Below, in pieces: positions 33,351 through 45,934 of a stretch of 64,000 bases of DNA (position 1 is the stretch's first letter; each line of letters begins with the position of its first letter). The position numbers and the translations under genes are program-made. The DNA is taken from positions 51,395,527 through 51,459,526 of the forward strand of contig NC_092345.1 in NCBI RefSeq assembly GCF_963676685.1. The letters run 5' to 3'. This DNA is from Mytilus edulis. Its lineage: Eukaryota > Mollusca > Bivalvia > Mytilida > Mytilidae. The notes under the pieces are model-generated. The model was not told where the DNA came from. It did not search any database and worked only from the letters and a program-made list of their open reading frames with translations.

Positions 33351-34670
33351 AGAGAAAGAAAAAAATGTCTTAAACATTAGAAGAAAATGTAACCAATGTC
33401 GCCAATGTAACCAATCAATTTGCAGATTTGTTTAATTCGAAGTGAAACCTTGAAAAAAGTTACTTGTAATAAAATTCAAAACAGAACGTAACAAAACACT
33501 GAGGTAGGAATGCCAAAAAAATTATCCCATACATATACCAGGGTAACCATTGTCGACTATTTGCCACTAAACCTTAAATGTAACGCAGGATTCATATTTA
33601 ATATATAGATTTATAACAGCGACGAGTATTTGCCTTGATACCTTAAACATCTATACACTATATACTTATTATTAAATATTTCTGCAGTTAACAAAGCTTG
33701 ACCTTAATGATGAAATGGCTGTGTTAACACTACAAAAATTAACTCTGAAACACTGTGCCAACATTTTTAAAGGAATGGCATGACATAGATATATCAAATT
33801 AAAACGTATCTCATGCTTCAGAAAATGTTAATTGCAATGTACTAGCTTTTGCAGTGCACATATTTTCGCTTTACTGATTAAGGTTTATGACCCCTTCGTG
33901 GCCTGTCAATTACGAAATTTTCAAACTGAAATAGTATCAAAACAGCAAAGATAATGAATAATAGAGATGGACCATTTTGTACTTATATCAATGGGAAACT
34001 TCGTGCAAAGCATTATTATTTATAGTTTAAATGCATTTAGTAGAAAAAGAGAATTTGGTGAAAATAAAACCAAATTGTTGTAGAAAATCCACAGACTTAA
34101 ATACAGAGATTTTTGTTATAAAATTTTGAATATAGAATACTCACTTTTTTCTAGGATCAACTAGCGTTTGTTGTTTACAAAAAGTAATAAACAAGCTGTA
34201 AATTCCAAAACACCTCATGCTGAGTCATTAAAGTCGAGCACACCCTCAAAGGTGTACTTGAATTGGTCCATTTTTTATATTTGTTTTAACCAATATCTAA
34301 ATTTATAAACTTGTTTTAAGTAAATCATTGCTAGCACTGAATGCAATAATCCTCTTTCAACCAAACATCGAATTGCTAAATATGAGAGTACAAGGGGAAA
34401 GGCTACAGATTTTCTATAAAATTTCCATATGTTTAGCATTGAATCAACACAAGGGTACATAATCCTCAAGATGATAAAATGAACAAACACTAGATTCCAG
34501 ATGCAGATGTTAGTTTGCAATCAGAGTAAATTCAGTTGTGTTAACGCGACTATCTTATCCCGGATGTATATATGACCCTAAAAGGTATATGTATGTTAAA
34601 TGAACTGCACCACTTAACACAACAATAATATTTATATATTTTTTTTACTTTTAAGAATGATTATACGTAC

Positions 34671-34890
34671 CTTAAATGTGTTAATGCTAAGTTACCAAAT
34701 GTTAACGTTAAGTTGAAAGTTCTAAGTAAACAATATTGTTCAAAAGCATTTAAACATAAACATAAAATGCTACAGAATTTAAACAATCTTATGTCCATCA
34801 TATTAAAATCACATCTTATGAGTAAACACGTTTTAAATGGACGTATTGAAAATATATAAAGCGTTAACTTTATTCTCACTAAGGTATAAT
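34671..34890 (-). promoter_or_regulatory. Candidate 5' exon/promoter block of receptor copy C
   Basis: Aligns with the blocks at 42034-42265, 54841-55080 and 57744-57980. On the minus strand it ends TTTAAG|GTACGT at 34671, a good splice donor. Its far end holds GTGTATTATACC, matching the TATA-like end of the receptor-A block. No long frame lies inside, so if transcribed it is untranslated. Confidence 0.6.
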
Positions 34891-35289
34891 ACACTATCTG
34901 TTGTGACAGGCGTATTACACATGAGTGCAGCCATTGTCATGTAAAAGTAAAAAACACGTTTCAAATTTCACGATTAAAATTAATGGAACAACTTTTACAA
35001 TATCAATGCCATCTACATCCTGATATTTCAGGTTTATGTAAACCATTTGACTAAAATGGCTGTGTGTACACCTCAAATTTTACTTTCAACCCAGATACAA
35101 CTACCTCTAGCGCAGAAAAGTCCTACCGTCGGAGCTCAGAACTGACATACTTTGCTCAAATTAGCCCTCAATGTATATATAGTGCGAATCCAGATAGGTC
35201 ATGTAACATTCATATGCGAGAATTAGTATTGTAAAATAAAGGACAATGTGAACAACTGTGTTTGTAAACGTTTTAGAAATACAAAATAA
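34891..35289. other. No gene seen
   Basis: AT-rich DNA upstream of the receptor-C 5' block, with no supported feature. Confidence 0.4.
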
Positions 35290-36057
35290 TTGATTTGAAT
35301 GTACTATTTGACACAATTTCATTACAAGAGGGACGAAAGATACCAAAGGGACAGTCAAAACTCATAAATCTAAAACAAACTGACAACGCCATGGCTAAAA
35401 ATGAAAAAGACAAACAGAAAAACAATAGTACACATGACACAACATAGAAAACTAAAGAATAAACAACACGAACCCCGCCAAAAACTAGGGGTGATCTCAG
35501 GTGCTCCGGAAGGGTAAGCAGATCCTGCTCCACATGTGGCACCCGTCGTGTTGCTTATGTGATTACAAATCCGGTAAATAGTCTAATTCGGTAGGTCACA
35601 TTCATGAAAGGGAAGGGGATTGTAGTCACGACGTAAGGAATGTTGCTACTAAGAAATGGAAAGTTCACAATTGGAAAGCTGAAATCATCTCTTTTGTCGT
35701 AAAGTTTTGTTTTCAACCGACCCTCATTGTCAATTTCTAGATGTAAGTCAAGATATGAAGCCGACTTAACTGTATCTGTAGTATCCTTTATCTCCAATTC
35801 GATGGGATGGATGCGTTCCACATAGTCACCAAATTTTGAATTGTTTAGTGAAAGAACGTCATCTATATAGCGCAAAGTAGAGTTAAAGGATATTGCTAAC
35901 TTCTTATCTTTCTTCCTAAGAAGTTCCTGCATGAAGTCAGCCTCATGATAATAAAGAAACAAGTCGGCAAGTAGAGGGGCACAGTTTGTTCCCATTGGTA
36001 TGCCGACAGTCTGTTAAAAAACACGTCCTCCGAACGTTACAAATATGTGACTTTGCA
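35290..36057 (-). mobile_element. Penelope-like retroelement, 5'-truncated with internal deletion
   Basis: The minus strand encodes a reverse transcriptase segment: VGIPMGTNCAPLLADLFLYY, then RYIDDVLSLNN (active-site IDD), then SYLDLHLEIDNEGR and YDKRDDFSFPIVNFPFL. After SSNIP it jumps to sequence that in other copies lies downstream of the ORF (TACGTCGTGACTACAATCCC), so the C-terminal part of the ORF is deleted. The tail ends with the sequence shared by the other copies. The GTNCAPLLADLFL and RYIDDVLSLNN signatures resemble Penelope-like elements. No GIY-YIG nuclease is seen. Confidence 0.75.
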
Positions 36058-36224
36058 ATGTACAGGTTTATGATTAAAGTCCTAAACAATATTATTAAAG
36101 CAACATAATCTAGAATAAAGTTAGTGAAGGGCGATTCATTTGGACCTTAATTATTAATGATTTACCGATTAAAAATCTAAACCTATCGTAAATGCTATAT
36201 CAGGCTGCTCGTTTTCTCGATTGC

Positions 36225-36420
36225 ATTGGGTTTTTTTTTTGGCATTTCGGGGCCTTGTATTGCTGACTATGAGGTATGCGTTTCACTTATTGTTGAAAAC
36301 CGTACGGTGACTTAAATTTGTTAATTTCTGTGTCATTATGTCTCTGGTGCAGAGTTTCTCATTGACAATCATACCACATGAGATTTTTATATTAACCACC
36401 GTACAGTCAGTTGATTGAAG
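36225..36420 (-). repeat. Dispersed repeat family R1, inverted fragment
   Basis: Nearly the same fragment as 29095-29285, including the following ACCGTACAGTCAGTTGATTG. The shared end points suggest duplication with the receptor locus or a defined subfamily end. Confidence 0.65.
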
Positions 36421-37339
36421 ATATTGTGCACTTTTAAGGCGAAAGCTGAGAGAAGCCAATATATGATATCTATAATATTTATTTATGTACGCAATATTTA
36501 CACAAAAATAAATCATACACATTGATTGACAAATTCGCATTTCAATTCGCACTGAACTTACTGAATGATAAAAACACGTGTGTCGCAAACACTCGCTAAA
36601 ACGCTTGACAATACAAACATAAGCCAATTTTAGATAACAACTGATATATATGCAGGTAAGTGGGAATATCTTCCTTCTGAATATATCCACGAACCTAGTT
36701 CATTGAAATTATCATAATTTTCTTCTATAAAATCATCAGTTTGTGAAATTGGTAATATTGTACCGTTCGTTGCGCGTTTTTGTTAGAGTACTGTACCATT
36801 CGTTGCTAAAAACATATCGAGAAGAACATAGATTACCATTTTTGAAACACCCATCTTATTTTTTGTGTACCGACTTAACTATTTGTCATTTCTAACAATT
36901 TTCCTGGATAATTAAAGCACCTACATTTTGTGAAATCAAGCGGAGCGCGCTCATGGGGAGAACATGATTGCAACCCAGTTTCTGAGATATTTTGAAAATA
37001 TAACTCTTCCAATCAAGAATTGTTATGTTAAGATAGAGGTCACACGAAGGTTATGATGATAAGCAACACATCGTCCTGAGTTTGATATTTCTCTTTACAA
37101 GTTGTAGTTCTTGATAAAACAAAAAATAACATACCACAAATACCAACACAAAGTAAAATAAAACTTTGAAAAGTTTTCAAGTAATATTATTATGGTATAC
37201 CCAGGTGGGCTTCAGCTGGCCCCTATAAAATGTGTACTAGTTCAGTTAGAATAAACGTCGTACCAAATTCCGAATAATACAACTTAAATAAAATTTAAAA
37301 AAAAAACATAAAAGAATAATAAATGTCTCAGAATCAGCA
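36421..37339. other. No gene seen; small R3 fragment
   Basis: AT-rich DNA. 37205-37290 resembles an internal piece of R3 (CAGCTGGCCCCTATAAAATG, TACTAGTTCAG). There is no supported coding exon. Confidence 0.45.
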
Positions 37340-37478
37340 CTGACCTTAATTCCATAATGTAACGAGTGAAGTCTGATGATACAATTAAAATGGAGCTCAG
37401 AAACTGACTGTAATGCGAAAAATATTTCAATAGGCAACTTTTTATTCCTCCAACAGAGAAGTAAAAACATGTTCAGGA

Positions 37479-38785
37479 ATGAGTGTTAAAAATAAACCAA
37501 TTAACAGAAGAATTTTATCAGCAATCAAAGCCGGGCTTCAAAGTTATTGTGAAACTGCCTATTTTAGAGGTGGAATGAATCAGATGTGGATACTTAAACA
37601 TTCGAAAGATATTTTAGAGTATATACAATCTAAAACTCTTTCATCTTGCAATAGTATTAAAATATTTGACTTGCCTACACTTTACACAGGTATTCCCAAT
37701 CCCAAACTAAAAGACAAATTGAAACAGTTGGTATTGCTTTGTAATATAAAAGAGTGGCCATCGTAGATACAGTTATCTTCTCTTAGAGAGTGATAAATCC
37801 TACTTTGTAAAGGATCACTCTGATTCAAACAAAAAAATCGGCATTAGCAAGATGCTTGATTTCTTGATTGACAACATATTTGTTATGTCATGTTTGGTTT
37901 TTTAACAGACTGTCGACACTCCAATTGGAACCAATTGTGCCCCTCTCCTTGTCGACTTGTTTCTTTATTATTATGAGTCTGAATTCATACAAGAACATCG
38001 TAGGAAAAAAAGATAAGAAGTTAGCAATATCCTTTAACTTTACTTTCCGCTATATAGATGATGTTCTCTCACTAAATAATTCAAAATTTGGTGACAATGC
38101 TGAACGCATCAATCCCATCGAACTAGAGATAAAGGGTACAACAGATACAGTTAAGTATGCCTCATATCGTGACTTACATCTAGAAATTGACAATGAGGGT
38201 CGGTTAAAAACTTTACGACAAAAGAGATGATTTCAGCTTCCAAATTGTGAACTTTCCATTTCTATGTAGCAACATTCCAGCAGCGCCTCCATACGGAGTA
38301 TATATATCCAAATTGATACGATATTCCAGGCTAATATTTCCTGTTATGATTTCCTTATAGATGATTGCTGCTCACAAGGAAGCTTTTAAACCAAGAGTTC
38401 AAAATGGGGAAGTTGAAATCATCCCATCGTAAATTTTACGGACGCCATCACGAGATGGTTATGGAATAACCGTTTCACAGATGATATCGGATATGTTCCT
38501 TACGTCGCAACTACAATCCCCTTCCCCTTTCAAGAATTTGACCTACCGAATTAGACTATTAATTTGGTTTGGTAATAACATGAGCAACACGACGGTGCCA
38601 CATGTGGAACAGGATCTGCTTACCCTTCCGGAGCATCTGAGACCACCCCCATTTTTTTGGTGGTTTGCCTATTGCTTAGTATTTAGTTTTCTATGTTTTG
38701 TCTTATGTACTATTGTTTGTCTGTTTGTCTATTTCATTTTTAGCCATGGTGTTATCTTTCGTCCCTCTTTTATAAGAGCATTTGA
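37479..38785 (+). mobile_element. Penelope-like retroelement, broken copy
   Basis: Longer than the other copies. The plus strand begins NKPINRRILSAIKAGLQSY and continues IFDLPTLYTGIPNPKLKDKL (an early reverse transcriptase motif). After several frameshifts come TPIGTNCAPLLVDLFLYYY, FRYIDDVLSLNN and YRDLHLEIDNEGR, then decayed C-terminal sequence. The common 3' tail (CACATGTGGAACAGGATCTG ... ATCTTTCGTCCCTC) runs to about 38785. It ends about 150 bp from the stop codon of receptor A, in the opposite orientation. Confidence 0.78.
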
Positions 38786-38935
38786 GCATCACTGTCCCTT
38801 AAAGATGTTCATTGTGTTGAAAACAATTAACACAGAACAAAGGAGTTTTATATATATCATAAAGTCCATCGAGTCTAATCCACGTCTTTTTGCAGGATAT
38901 GCTTAAATCAAAATCATATAACAAACGACATCTCA

Positions 38936-40144
38936 TTAATCCAATCCGGGAAGTCCAACTGTGACATCTATGATATACAAAGCATTGACAACTAAAATTA
39001 CCACAATAATAAAGATACCACATACAATGTCAATCTCCTTTCCGACATCGGTCCATTTAATGTTCTCTTTGTTGTCCTTTCCATTACACTTTTCTTTTTT
39101 TCTCATACAACAACACACTTGACAGCGTAGTATTCTGGAAACATTTACAAATCCCCGCATAAATGTAGACACTGGATAATTATCATCTCGATGATAATAT
39201 CGTAAGCTCAAGATAACCATTAGTACAATAACAGCACTAATGACAACATCGGAAAATAGAAGAAGAGATATGGAAGATATTCGTGGACTTGAAGTTGCAG
39301 GTAGATTGTCAGATGAAATAGTCAAAAAGACTGCGATTGCCAAGAGAACAGTTACAGCATATCCAACTCTTTCTCCGCTTTCTGGTGGAAGTAAAAACAC
39401 AAAAATGTTCAAAATAATCATCACACAAATGGGGAGAATAAGATTCAGAACAAAAAACATGGGATTGCGTTTCAGTGTCATTGAAAATTCTAGGAGTTGA
39501 ATGTCCTTATCTTTTGCAACGCTTGATTCAATAAATTGCCAGGTTTGTTGTGGATTGAACCAAAACTGTACAACAGAATCGTAAATCGGTATCACATCGA
39601 TTTCCTCACTGGTATATCCCCATGGTAAAATCTGAAGCTTACAGATCTGTGTATCGAATGGATACCTCGAAACATCTGCATTACAGACAACTTCATAGTT
39701 ATCTCCTGGGGTCCACGTGACAAGACCATTACTTTGTACTCTCATAACAGTATCGTCTTTATGAATAAATTTTACACCGTCATATGAATTTCCAATAATA
39801 AAAGATGGTTTCCAAATTATATGTTCTTCGAGAGTAACTATGTCAATTTCGTTTTCTGTGCTATTCCAAAATATAGTTTGATCAACCCAGCTGATGCTAA
39901 AGTATCCAGTTAAACTTAGTTTTCCTTCAACTTCATTGAATTCCTGGATATATATTAAATGAAAAAACATATATATATTCACTTTCGATTTATGGTCAAG
40001 AACTGGTCGCATATTTATATTTTTTCCACCGGTAATATTTTTGAAGAACGCGTCAAAATTCGTGTATGATACCGAGTAACTGTCTCTGAAAAACAATACC
40101 ATCAGTATCATAATTGCTACATATCCACTATTTTTCATCTTCAT
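38936..40144 (-). CDS. Cys-loop ligand-gated ion channel, receptor A
   Basis: A 402-residue subunit in a single coding exon. It has a signal peptide (1-24); an extracellular ligand-binding domain with W86 in ISWVDQT (loop D), WKPSF at 111 (loop A), the Cys-loop C154-x13-C168 with YPFDTQ, and W175 in ILPWGYT (loop B); M1 at about 228-252; M2 at 258-279 (GERVGYAVTVLLAIAVFL); M3 at 289-313; a short cytoplasmic loop with RCQVCCCMRK; and M4 at 371-394. E at M2 -1', T6' and L9' match cation-selective nicotinic-type pores. The vicinal CysCys of loop C in acetylcholine-binding alpha subunits is absent, so the ligand is unknown and it may be a complementary subunit. It is shorter than most nicotinic subunits because of the small M3-M4 loop. 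The exon starts at an acceptor (TTACAG|ATTAAC) at 40170, implying a 5' UTR intron. Confidence 0.93.
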   Translation of the reverse strand: MKMKNSGYVAIMILMVLFFRDSYSVSYTNFDAFFKNITGGKNINMRPVLDHKSKVNIYMFFHLIYIQEFNEVEGKLSLTGYFSISWVDQTIFWNSTENEIDIVTLEEHIIWKPSFIIGNSYDGVKFIHKDDTVMRVQSNGLVTWTPGDNYEVVCNADVSRYPFDTQICKLQILPWGYTSEEIDVIPIYDSVVQFWFNPQQTWQFIESSVAKDKDIQLLEFSMTLKRNPMFFVLNLILPICVMIILNIFVFLLPPESGERVGYAVTVLLAIAVFLTISSDNLPATSSPRISSISLLLFSDVVISAVIVLMVILSLRYYHRDDNYPVSTFMRGFVNVSRILRCQVCCCMRKKEKCNGKDNKENIKWTDVGKEIDIVCGIFIIVVILVVNALYIIDVTVGLPGLD

Positions 40145-40829
40145 TTTTCAAACTTCGGCTTGGAGTTAATCTGTAAATAAGAGAACATTTAGTTTTGATA
40201 AATTTCTCAGTTTAGCATACATAATGTGTTTGATTATCTTTGTTGTAACAAGCACAGCACAAAAATAATGAGTGAACAGCTAGTTGTTTCATTTGAAATC
40301 ATACCACATTTACTTTTTATTTCATGTCTTTATTATAAATAATTTTGTCAACGTGAACTATTTTTGTTGTATCTTTGGCTTGTTTATTATGTATGTTATT
40401 CATGAAAATTTAAGTTTCGGTTTTATTACGAGATCTGCATTTTATATCAACATCTGGATTCTACATTTGAACGGAAAACAGTTACTATTTTTTTACTTTG
40501 AACAGGTACCTGGAGCATATACACATTTATTATCAGTAAATTTGCACAATGGAACCTTGACTCTGTAATATTTCCAAATCATGTTGTCAATTTACCAAGA
40601 AATGAATTAAATAAACCTTTAGCATACTCCAAAATAGCCATGATCTATTAAATAATGGACTTGGCGTTAGCAAATTATATTAGAAACCATAAGCTGATTA
40701 TCTAGTCTTAGATGCATGATATTTTTTATTTTTTTGTAAGTGACTATGAACTATCTGTCTGTAACTGCGAGTACTCTCAGATCTGTACCTAGTGTCTTTT
40801 TTGTTGTTGAGAAGTTTAGCTAGCTATAA
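40145..40829. other. 5' UTR remainder and intron of receptor A
   Basis: 40145-40170 is untranslated leader after the acceptor. The rest is intron in this model and aligns in part with the copy-C intron (30370-30630). No other gene is seen. Confidence 0.55.
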
Positions 40830-40965
40830 AACCAGGTTCTATTCACCATTTTCTACATAATAAAATGCATGAATCAAGTCAGGAATATGAGAGTTGTGAT
40901 CCATTCGTTTGGTGTGTTTGAGCATTCGATTTTGCCATTTGATTAGGGACTTTCCGTTTTGAATT
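40830..40965 (-). repeat. Dispersed repeat family R4, inverted partial
   Basis: Complement of the segment at 28140-28290: ACCAGGTTCTATTCACC, AGTCAGGAATATG, GGGACTTTCCGTTTTGAATT. Confidence 0.6.
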
Positions 40966-42033
40966 TCTCTTGGAGTTCAGTAATTCTGTTATTTAATTTT
41001 TTTCGTAGATAACATTTTCCAAGGCCTAATCTATGTCACTATCCAATGTCCACTCATTTTCTAACTAGTGGCGTTCCACATTTCCATCCCATAAACTTAG
41101 TTCACACCGCTGGACCTTCATTCTAATAGTATAAATATTTAGAATTAGTTTTTTTATCTGAAAATGCATAAAATGTTTATCACTGGACGTAAAGATGTAC
41201 GAAGACAAAGTCTTTTTTTCAAAATCTGGAAACGCGCAGTATATTTTTTTTTCCTTTTATAAAAAGTACTAGAAACAATACATACAGAGGTCGTTGCTGC
41301 TCGAGTGTCCGATTTTTTATTCAACTAGGTTCTCATGTACAATTTCAAAATTGCCGGAAAATGTACTGAAGCAATTTCCAGACTATAATTTTAAGAGTAG
41401 AAAAGTGTTACTACAAGGTAACTAGTGAAACCCTGTAACTGAAGCCTATTAAAAAAGAAATGTCAGAAATGAAACCAAGCTTTTCTATTCATTATGAAAA
41501 CAAATGTCACTATAGTGTAACCATCATAACAATGACACTGGAATTGTGAATAAATCTTTTTTTAAAGAAAGTAAAACAACTTGTCATCAATATAAAAAGA
41601 AAATTGTAACCAATGTAACAACATGAAACCAATCAATTTGCAACTTCTGTTAATTTTAAGTGAAACCCTGAAAAAATAATTGTAATAGAAGTCTGCAGAT
41701 ACTATAGTAATTTCTACTGACATGACATGACGTAGATATTTAAAATGGAAAACGCATTTAATGCTCAAAGTTTGTTTTTAACTTTGCTTGATTTTGCAAT
41801 GCATATTTGTCGCTCTGAATTAAGATGATAAAATAAACAAACACATGTGTTGCAAATTCCAGATGCCGATGTTGCTATATATGCACTCAGAGTAATTTAG
41901 TGGTGCGACCATTTTTTACTGGATGTCCAAATACATTTTCAGGGTATATGTACACATTACTACGTGTACTACACCACTCAAAACATCACTGTCATTAATG
42001 TTATTTTTTTACTTTACGAATGATAAGACTTAC
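40966..42033. other. Intron of receptor A, shared with other receptor copies
   Basis: Non-coding DNA. 41400-41830 aligns with 33060-33900, and 41850-42000 aligns with 34475-34620 and 54645-54790. No gene is seen. Confidence 0.55.
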
Positions 42034-42265
42034 CTTTAATGTATTATTGCAAAATTACCAATGTAAAAGCTATGTTGAATGTTCTAAGTAAACTTCATTG
42101 GACATAAGCTTTTAAATATTTACGTAAAATACTACCCTATTTCAACAATCATATGTCCACTATTTAAAATCCCATCCGATTAGTAAACAAGGCTTTGAAA
42201 GGAAGTATTGTAATGAATAAAAATTCAACATTGTTGTCACAAAGGTATTATACACTATATATAAT
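42034..42265 (-). promoter_or_regulatory. Candidate 5' UTR exon and promoter of receptor A
   Basis: On the minus strand this block ends ACATTAAAG|GTAAGTC at 42034, a strong donor that pairs with the acceptor at 40171 across a ~1.86-kb intron. Its upstream end has a TATATATA run at 42256-42263 followed by GTGTATAATACC. It is conserved in three further places in the window. Transcription start is not visible in sequence. Confidence 0.62.
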
Positions 42266-42621
42266 GACAAGCGTCTTACAAAGGAAAGCATGGTCATTTA
42301 AAAAGTAAATAAACGATTTGTGATATAAAAGATCAAAGTCAAGGCCTCGACATCGTCTCAATGTAAACAAGCGGGATACGTTAAAAATTCAGATTTCTAG
42401 ATAAGCTATGGACAAAAAACATTACCAAAATCTAATGTTATCTTTTGATTTGTTTGGTGCGATGGATTTACATTGTTGTTAATAAAATAATTGGACATGC
42501 GTCAACTGACAATATATATTTGATGAATTACTTATTGATTATTTACAATTTAAAAATCGAAACTAATTGTACTTAATCAAACCCGGTAATTTCTCATTTA
42601 AATAGCTTTACATATTATATT

Positions 42622-42745
42622 TCAGGGCCTTTTATAGTTGACAATGAGGTATGCGTTTAAATCATTGTTGAAGTCCGTATGTGATATAGTTGTTTATTTC
42701 TGTGTCATTTAGTGTCCATTGTAGAATAGTTTCGTTTGGAATCAA
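42622..42745 (-). repeat. Dispersed repeat family R1, inverted fragment
   Basis: Complement of R1: GGGCCTTTTATAGTTGACAA, ATTGTTGAAGTCCGTA and TTTCTGTGTCATTTAGTG. Diverged. Confidence 0.5.
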
Positions 42746-43045
42746 AACACACCTTCTTATTCCTAAAAATCAAACACCGACTAAATGATAGAGTTATTAC
42801 ATATTGACCGGCTTTGAAACAAACAGTACAAGGATTTGTCATTAACGAAATTAAACAAAACTCTATAAACTTTAAGAAAACGAAACATGAGGATACTAGG
42901 AGTTTTTAAGCATGAATAAATGAAATATAATAAGAGGTTTCATGTTCGTTTTTAGTATTTTAAACATACGTATGTATAAATTACTTATACACATCGTGAA
43001 ACTAAAATTCTGTGGTACACAAAGTTGAATTAACTATAAATAAAA

Positions 43046-43330
43046 GCATGGTATGTTGATTCTGATCCACATATGGCACCTGTCGTGTTGTTCATGTTAG
43101 AAAAAACCGGTATTACGTCTAATTCAGTAGGTCACATTTGTGAAAAGAGAAAGATATTATGGTTACGACATTACAGTCATATCCGCTCTTATCTGAGAAA
43201 TGGATATTCCATAACGATCAACTATATCATGATGGCGTCTATAAAATTTACAAAAGGAAGATTTCAACACTTGAAACTCTTTGGTCACTCTACTTTTACG
43301 GCCATAAGTCTTTGAAAAAATTTGAAAATT
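43046..43330 (-). mobile_element. Penelope-like retroelement fragment
   Basis: Minus-strand sequence matches the C-terminal ORF and 3' junction of the other copies (FYRRHHDIVDRYGISISQI; CATATGGCACCTGTCGTGTT). It is short and diverged at both ends. Confidence 0.6.
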
Positions 43331-45152
43331 TTGAAAAAAGGTATATTTAAACCTTATGTCTGCAACTTCGCATCGCGACACAGCAGCGTCCGAAATCAAT
43401 TGTACGGTGAAGATACCAGTGGTATAGCAACATTTTTAAAAACGTGTAACAGTTATCTGTTCTCCAAATTTCATTTTTATTTCAAAATTTATTCAATTGT
43501 TGTCTAAGAAATACGCGCTGTTGAATTTACATGAATACGTGATATATAGGTCATTAGATTTACACATCAACTAAACTGAAAACGAACGTAACCAGTCACT
43601 CTTGCGTTAAGTTAGGTCGTTGTGTGAACGTTCTTAATTATTCAAGATGCAAACATTTATGATGTTTCATTAGTATTTGATACTATACACTAAATATAGA
43701 CCCAAAACTAAACCATAGTTTTAGGTGACCGCCAACATGTGCTTAACTGTGGAAGGTATATTGCTAATTGTCACTTCGATGTATACATTTAACGCGTCAT
43801 GTATATCCTGATAAATAAATAAAAAAATATTCAAAGAATTGAGCATCTTTAGCACTCAGTACTCTTATGTTTACGGAACTCATTTTTGTAATTGGTTAGA
43901 CTTTCACTTACAAAGTAAGCAATATTAAATACTTCAGACTTTATCTAATTTGTCAGTGAGTCGACTGAACTAATACTCTATTTGATGAAGATGATACAGA
44001 TTCCTACTATAGAAATGCACTGCTTTTCAATAGAAATAATCGCCCTATCAGAGAGAATGAAAATGAAAATGAAGGTATTCTATCATTATTCGACAGTCAA
44101 AACGAATTTTACTATGCAAGCAGAAAACTGATTAACAAAACCCTGTTCAGAATCATACACCATTAATGATTATGTCAAAAAGTACATTTTCATGCAAATG
44201 AAACTATACTGCAGCTTTTAAATTGCATGCACGCTCTGGTCTTGAAATATTTATGTATTTGAGTAATAATTTCACACTATGGTTGCAGTATGTGCAATAT
44301 CAACTGGACTGCATATCTTATTCATATATCATAAGTTTATAAAAACAATCATCTTGATAAATTATTTTCATTATGTCATAAATTCTACGACTGTTTATTA
44401 ATCGTTTTACATTTAAAATGTATGACATATTTAGTGCAAATGGTTTTTCTGTATCTTTACCTTATATACACTGGCTCTAATTCCACAATGAAAGAGTGAG
44501 GATGGACGAATCAGTTAAGATTAAGCCAAGAAACTGACTGTAAAATGTGTCCATTGGACACTTTTCGACCCTTGAACGAGGAACTTCAAAAATATTTTAA
44601 GATGATTCTAGACCACTCCAGGTTGATGTTAGAAATATACCAAATAAACAGAAATAAAGTTTCTGCAAACAATACAGGTTTTTCGTTAATTAGAAATTAA
44701 AAATATGTTTGTAAATTGCAAACAGATCTCGGTGTGAGTGTGTGAACACACTTTATAGTACAAAAGAACATGATTTTGAGAGTAAAGTATTTAAAATGTA
44801 GTGTAAAATTTATTCAACAATAAAATATTTGAAGGCCAAATCAAACATTGTCACCCAGTCTTAAATACACAATCTAAACGAATAACAATTACATTTTTTC
44901 GCTTGTACAATGCCGTATGCAGGGTTATTTATTTTCACTTATTTGAGTTAAAGGTCCTATCCATTAAGTTACGTAAGTTCACATGCATGATAAAGGGACT
45001 AATGATAAGATTGATCCATCACTTTTATGAAAATCAGATCATATATAATTATTTAGTCGTTGCTATTTTAACTAGTTCTGAAAGACTATTGTGAATGTAC
45101 TTTTATTCGTAGGATACCAATCGTGGTTTCTGGGATTGCATTATCCACACAT
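43331..45152. other. No gene seen; upstream part of duplicated receptor unit
   Basis: Non-coding DNA. 44470-44590 aligns with 37340-37450 (AATTCCA(C/T)AATG, AGAAACTGACTGTAA), about 2.5-2.7 kb upstream of the respective 5' blocks. No coding exon is seen. Confidence 0.45.
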
Positions 45153-45509
45153 TTAAGGGGGCTCCTGGGTATAAATAATTTTTTTTTTCTAATATAGGAT
45201 TTCGCTATATTTTTTCATGAATGAACTTTATCATATACTTAAAAGAAAAATGAAATAAAAAAATGGGGTCACCGTTAAAAAAGATATTTCAAATTTAAGG
45301 CCAAAAAATGGCATTTTTGCACCAAAGGGAGATAATTTGGAGCTTTTTCAATTTTTAAAGTCATCTGGGGCCAAACCAAATCATTTTGTTGGGTTGTTTT
45401 TTGTACCATATCATAAAGAAACAACTAATAGTGTAATAAATAAAATTTGTAATGAAAAAATAGAGGTTTAATTTTTTGCTAAAATTTTTGTACCCACGAG
45501 CCACCTTAA
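45153..45509. mobile_element. MITE with TTAA target duplication, Kolobok-like
   Basis: The element is flanked by TTAA at 45153-45156 and 45506-45509. Its termini are inverted repeats: GGGGGCTCCTGGGTAT at the left, and at the right TACCCACGAGCCACC, whose complement is GGTGGCTCGTGGGTA. A TTAA duplication with GG-starting ends is typical of Kolobok DNA transposons; piggyBac also uses TTAA but usually starts CC. It is ~350 bp with no ORF, so non-autonomous. Confidence 0.7.
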
Positions 45510-45934
45510 GTGTTGAATGAAATATAACAAATGTTGTCTAAATCAAGACATAGATGGAAAGATTCGCATATAGGTTTGAATAAATTATTCCGACATTGTT
45601 TTTTTAATCTTTGAAAATACATCAAAATATAAACAAAATTACTATGACCTTCATTTAAAATATCAGAGAGGGTTTTACCCATTTAATCATTAAAGAAACC
45701 TAAACTGACCGATTTTGAATCATAAAGTTTGAGCAAAAGTTAAGTTTTTGACGATAGTCAGATTTCCGAAGATGATATGCCAGATAATATCTCTAAGTGC
45801 TCAAAACTCTCATACTAAAAAGAAATTATATTGGGTTTGCATTTTTATATTCATTAGAATTAAATTCTAAAATTCAAAATACATTTGTAGGAATATTTTA
45901 TGTAACCATTTTCTTTAAGTGTTATGTTTATGAT

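Noticed and set aside
36283-36690. 135-codon minus-strand frame
   Set aside because: Half of it lies in the R1 fragment and its downstream junction. There is no domain, no splice support and the composition is irregular, so I treat it as chance.
39240-39500. Open plus-strand frame of 86 codons across receptor A (and its counterpart at 51322-51609 across receptor B)
   Set aside because: Antisense shadow of the conserved M1-M3 coding region. It is open in both only because the receptors are nearly the same there.
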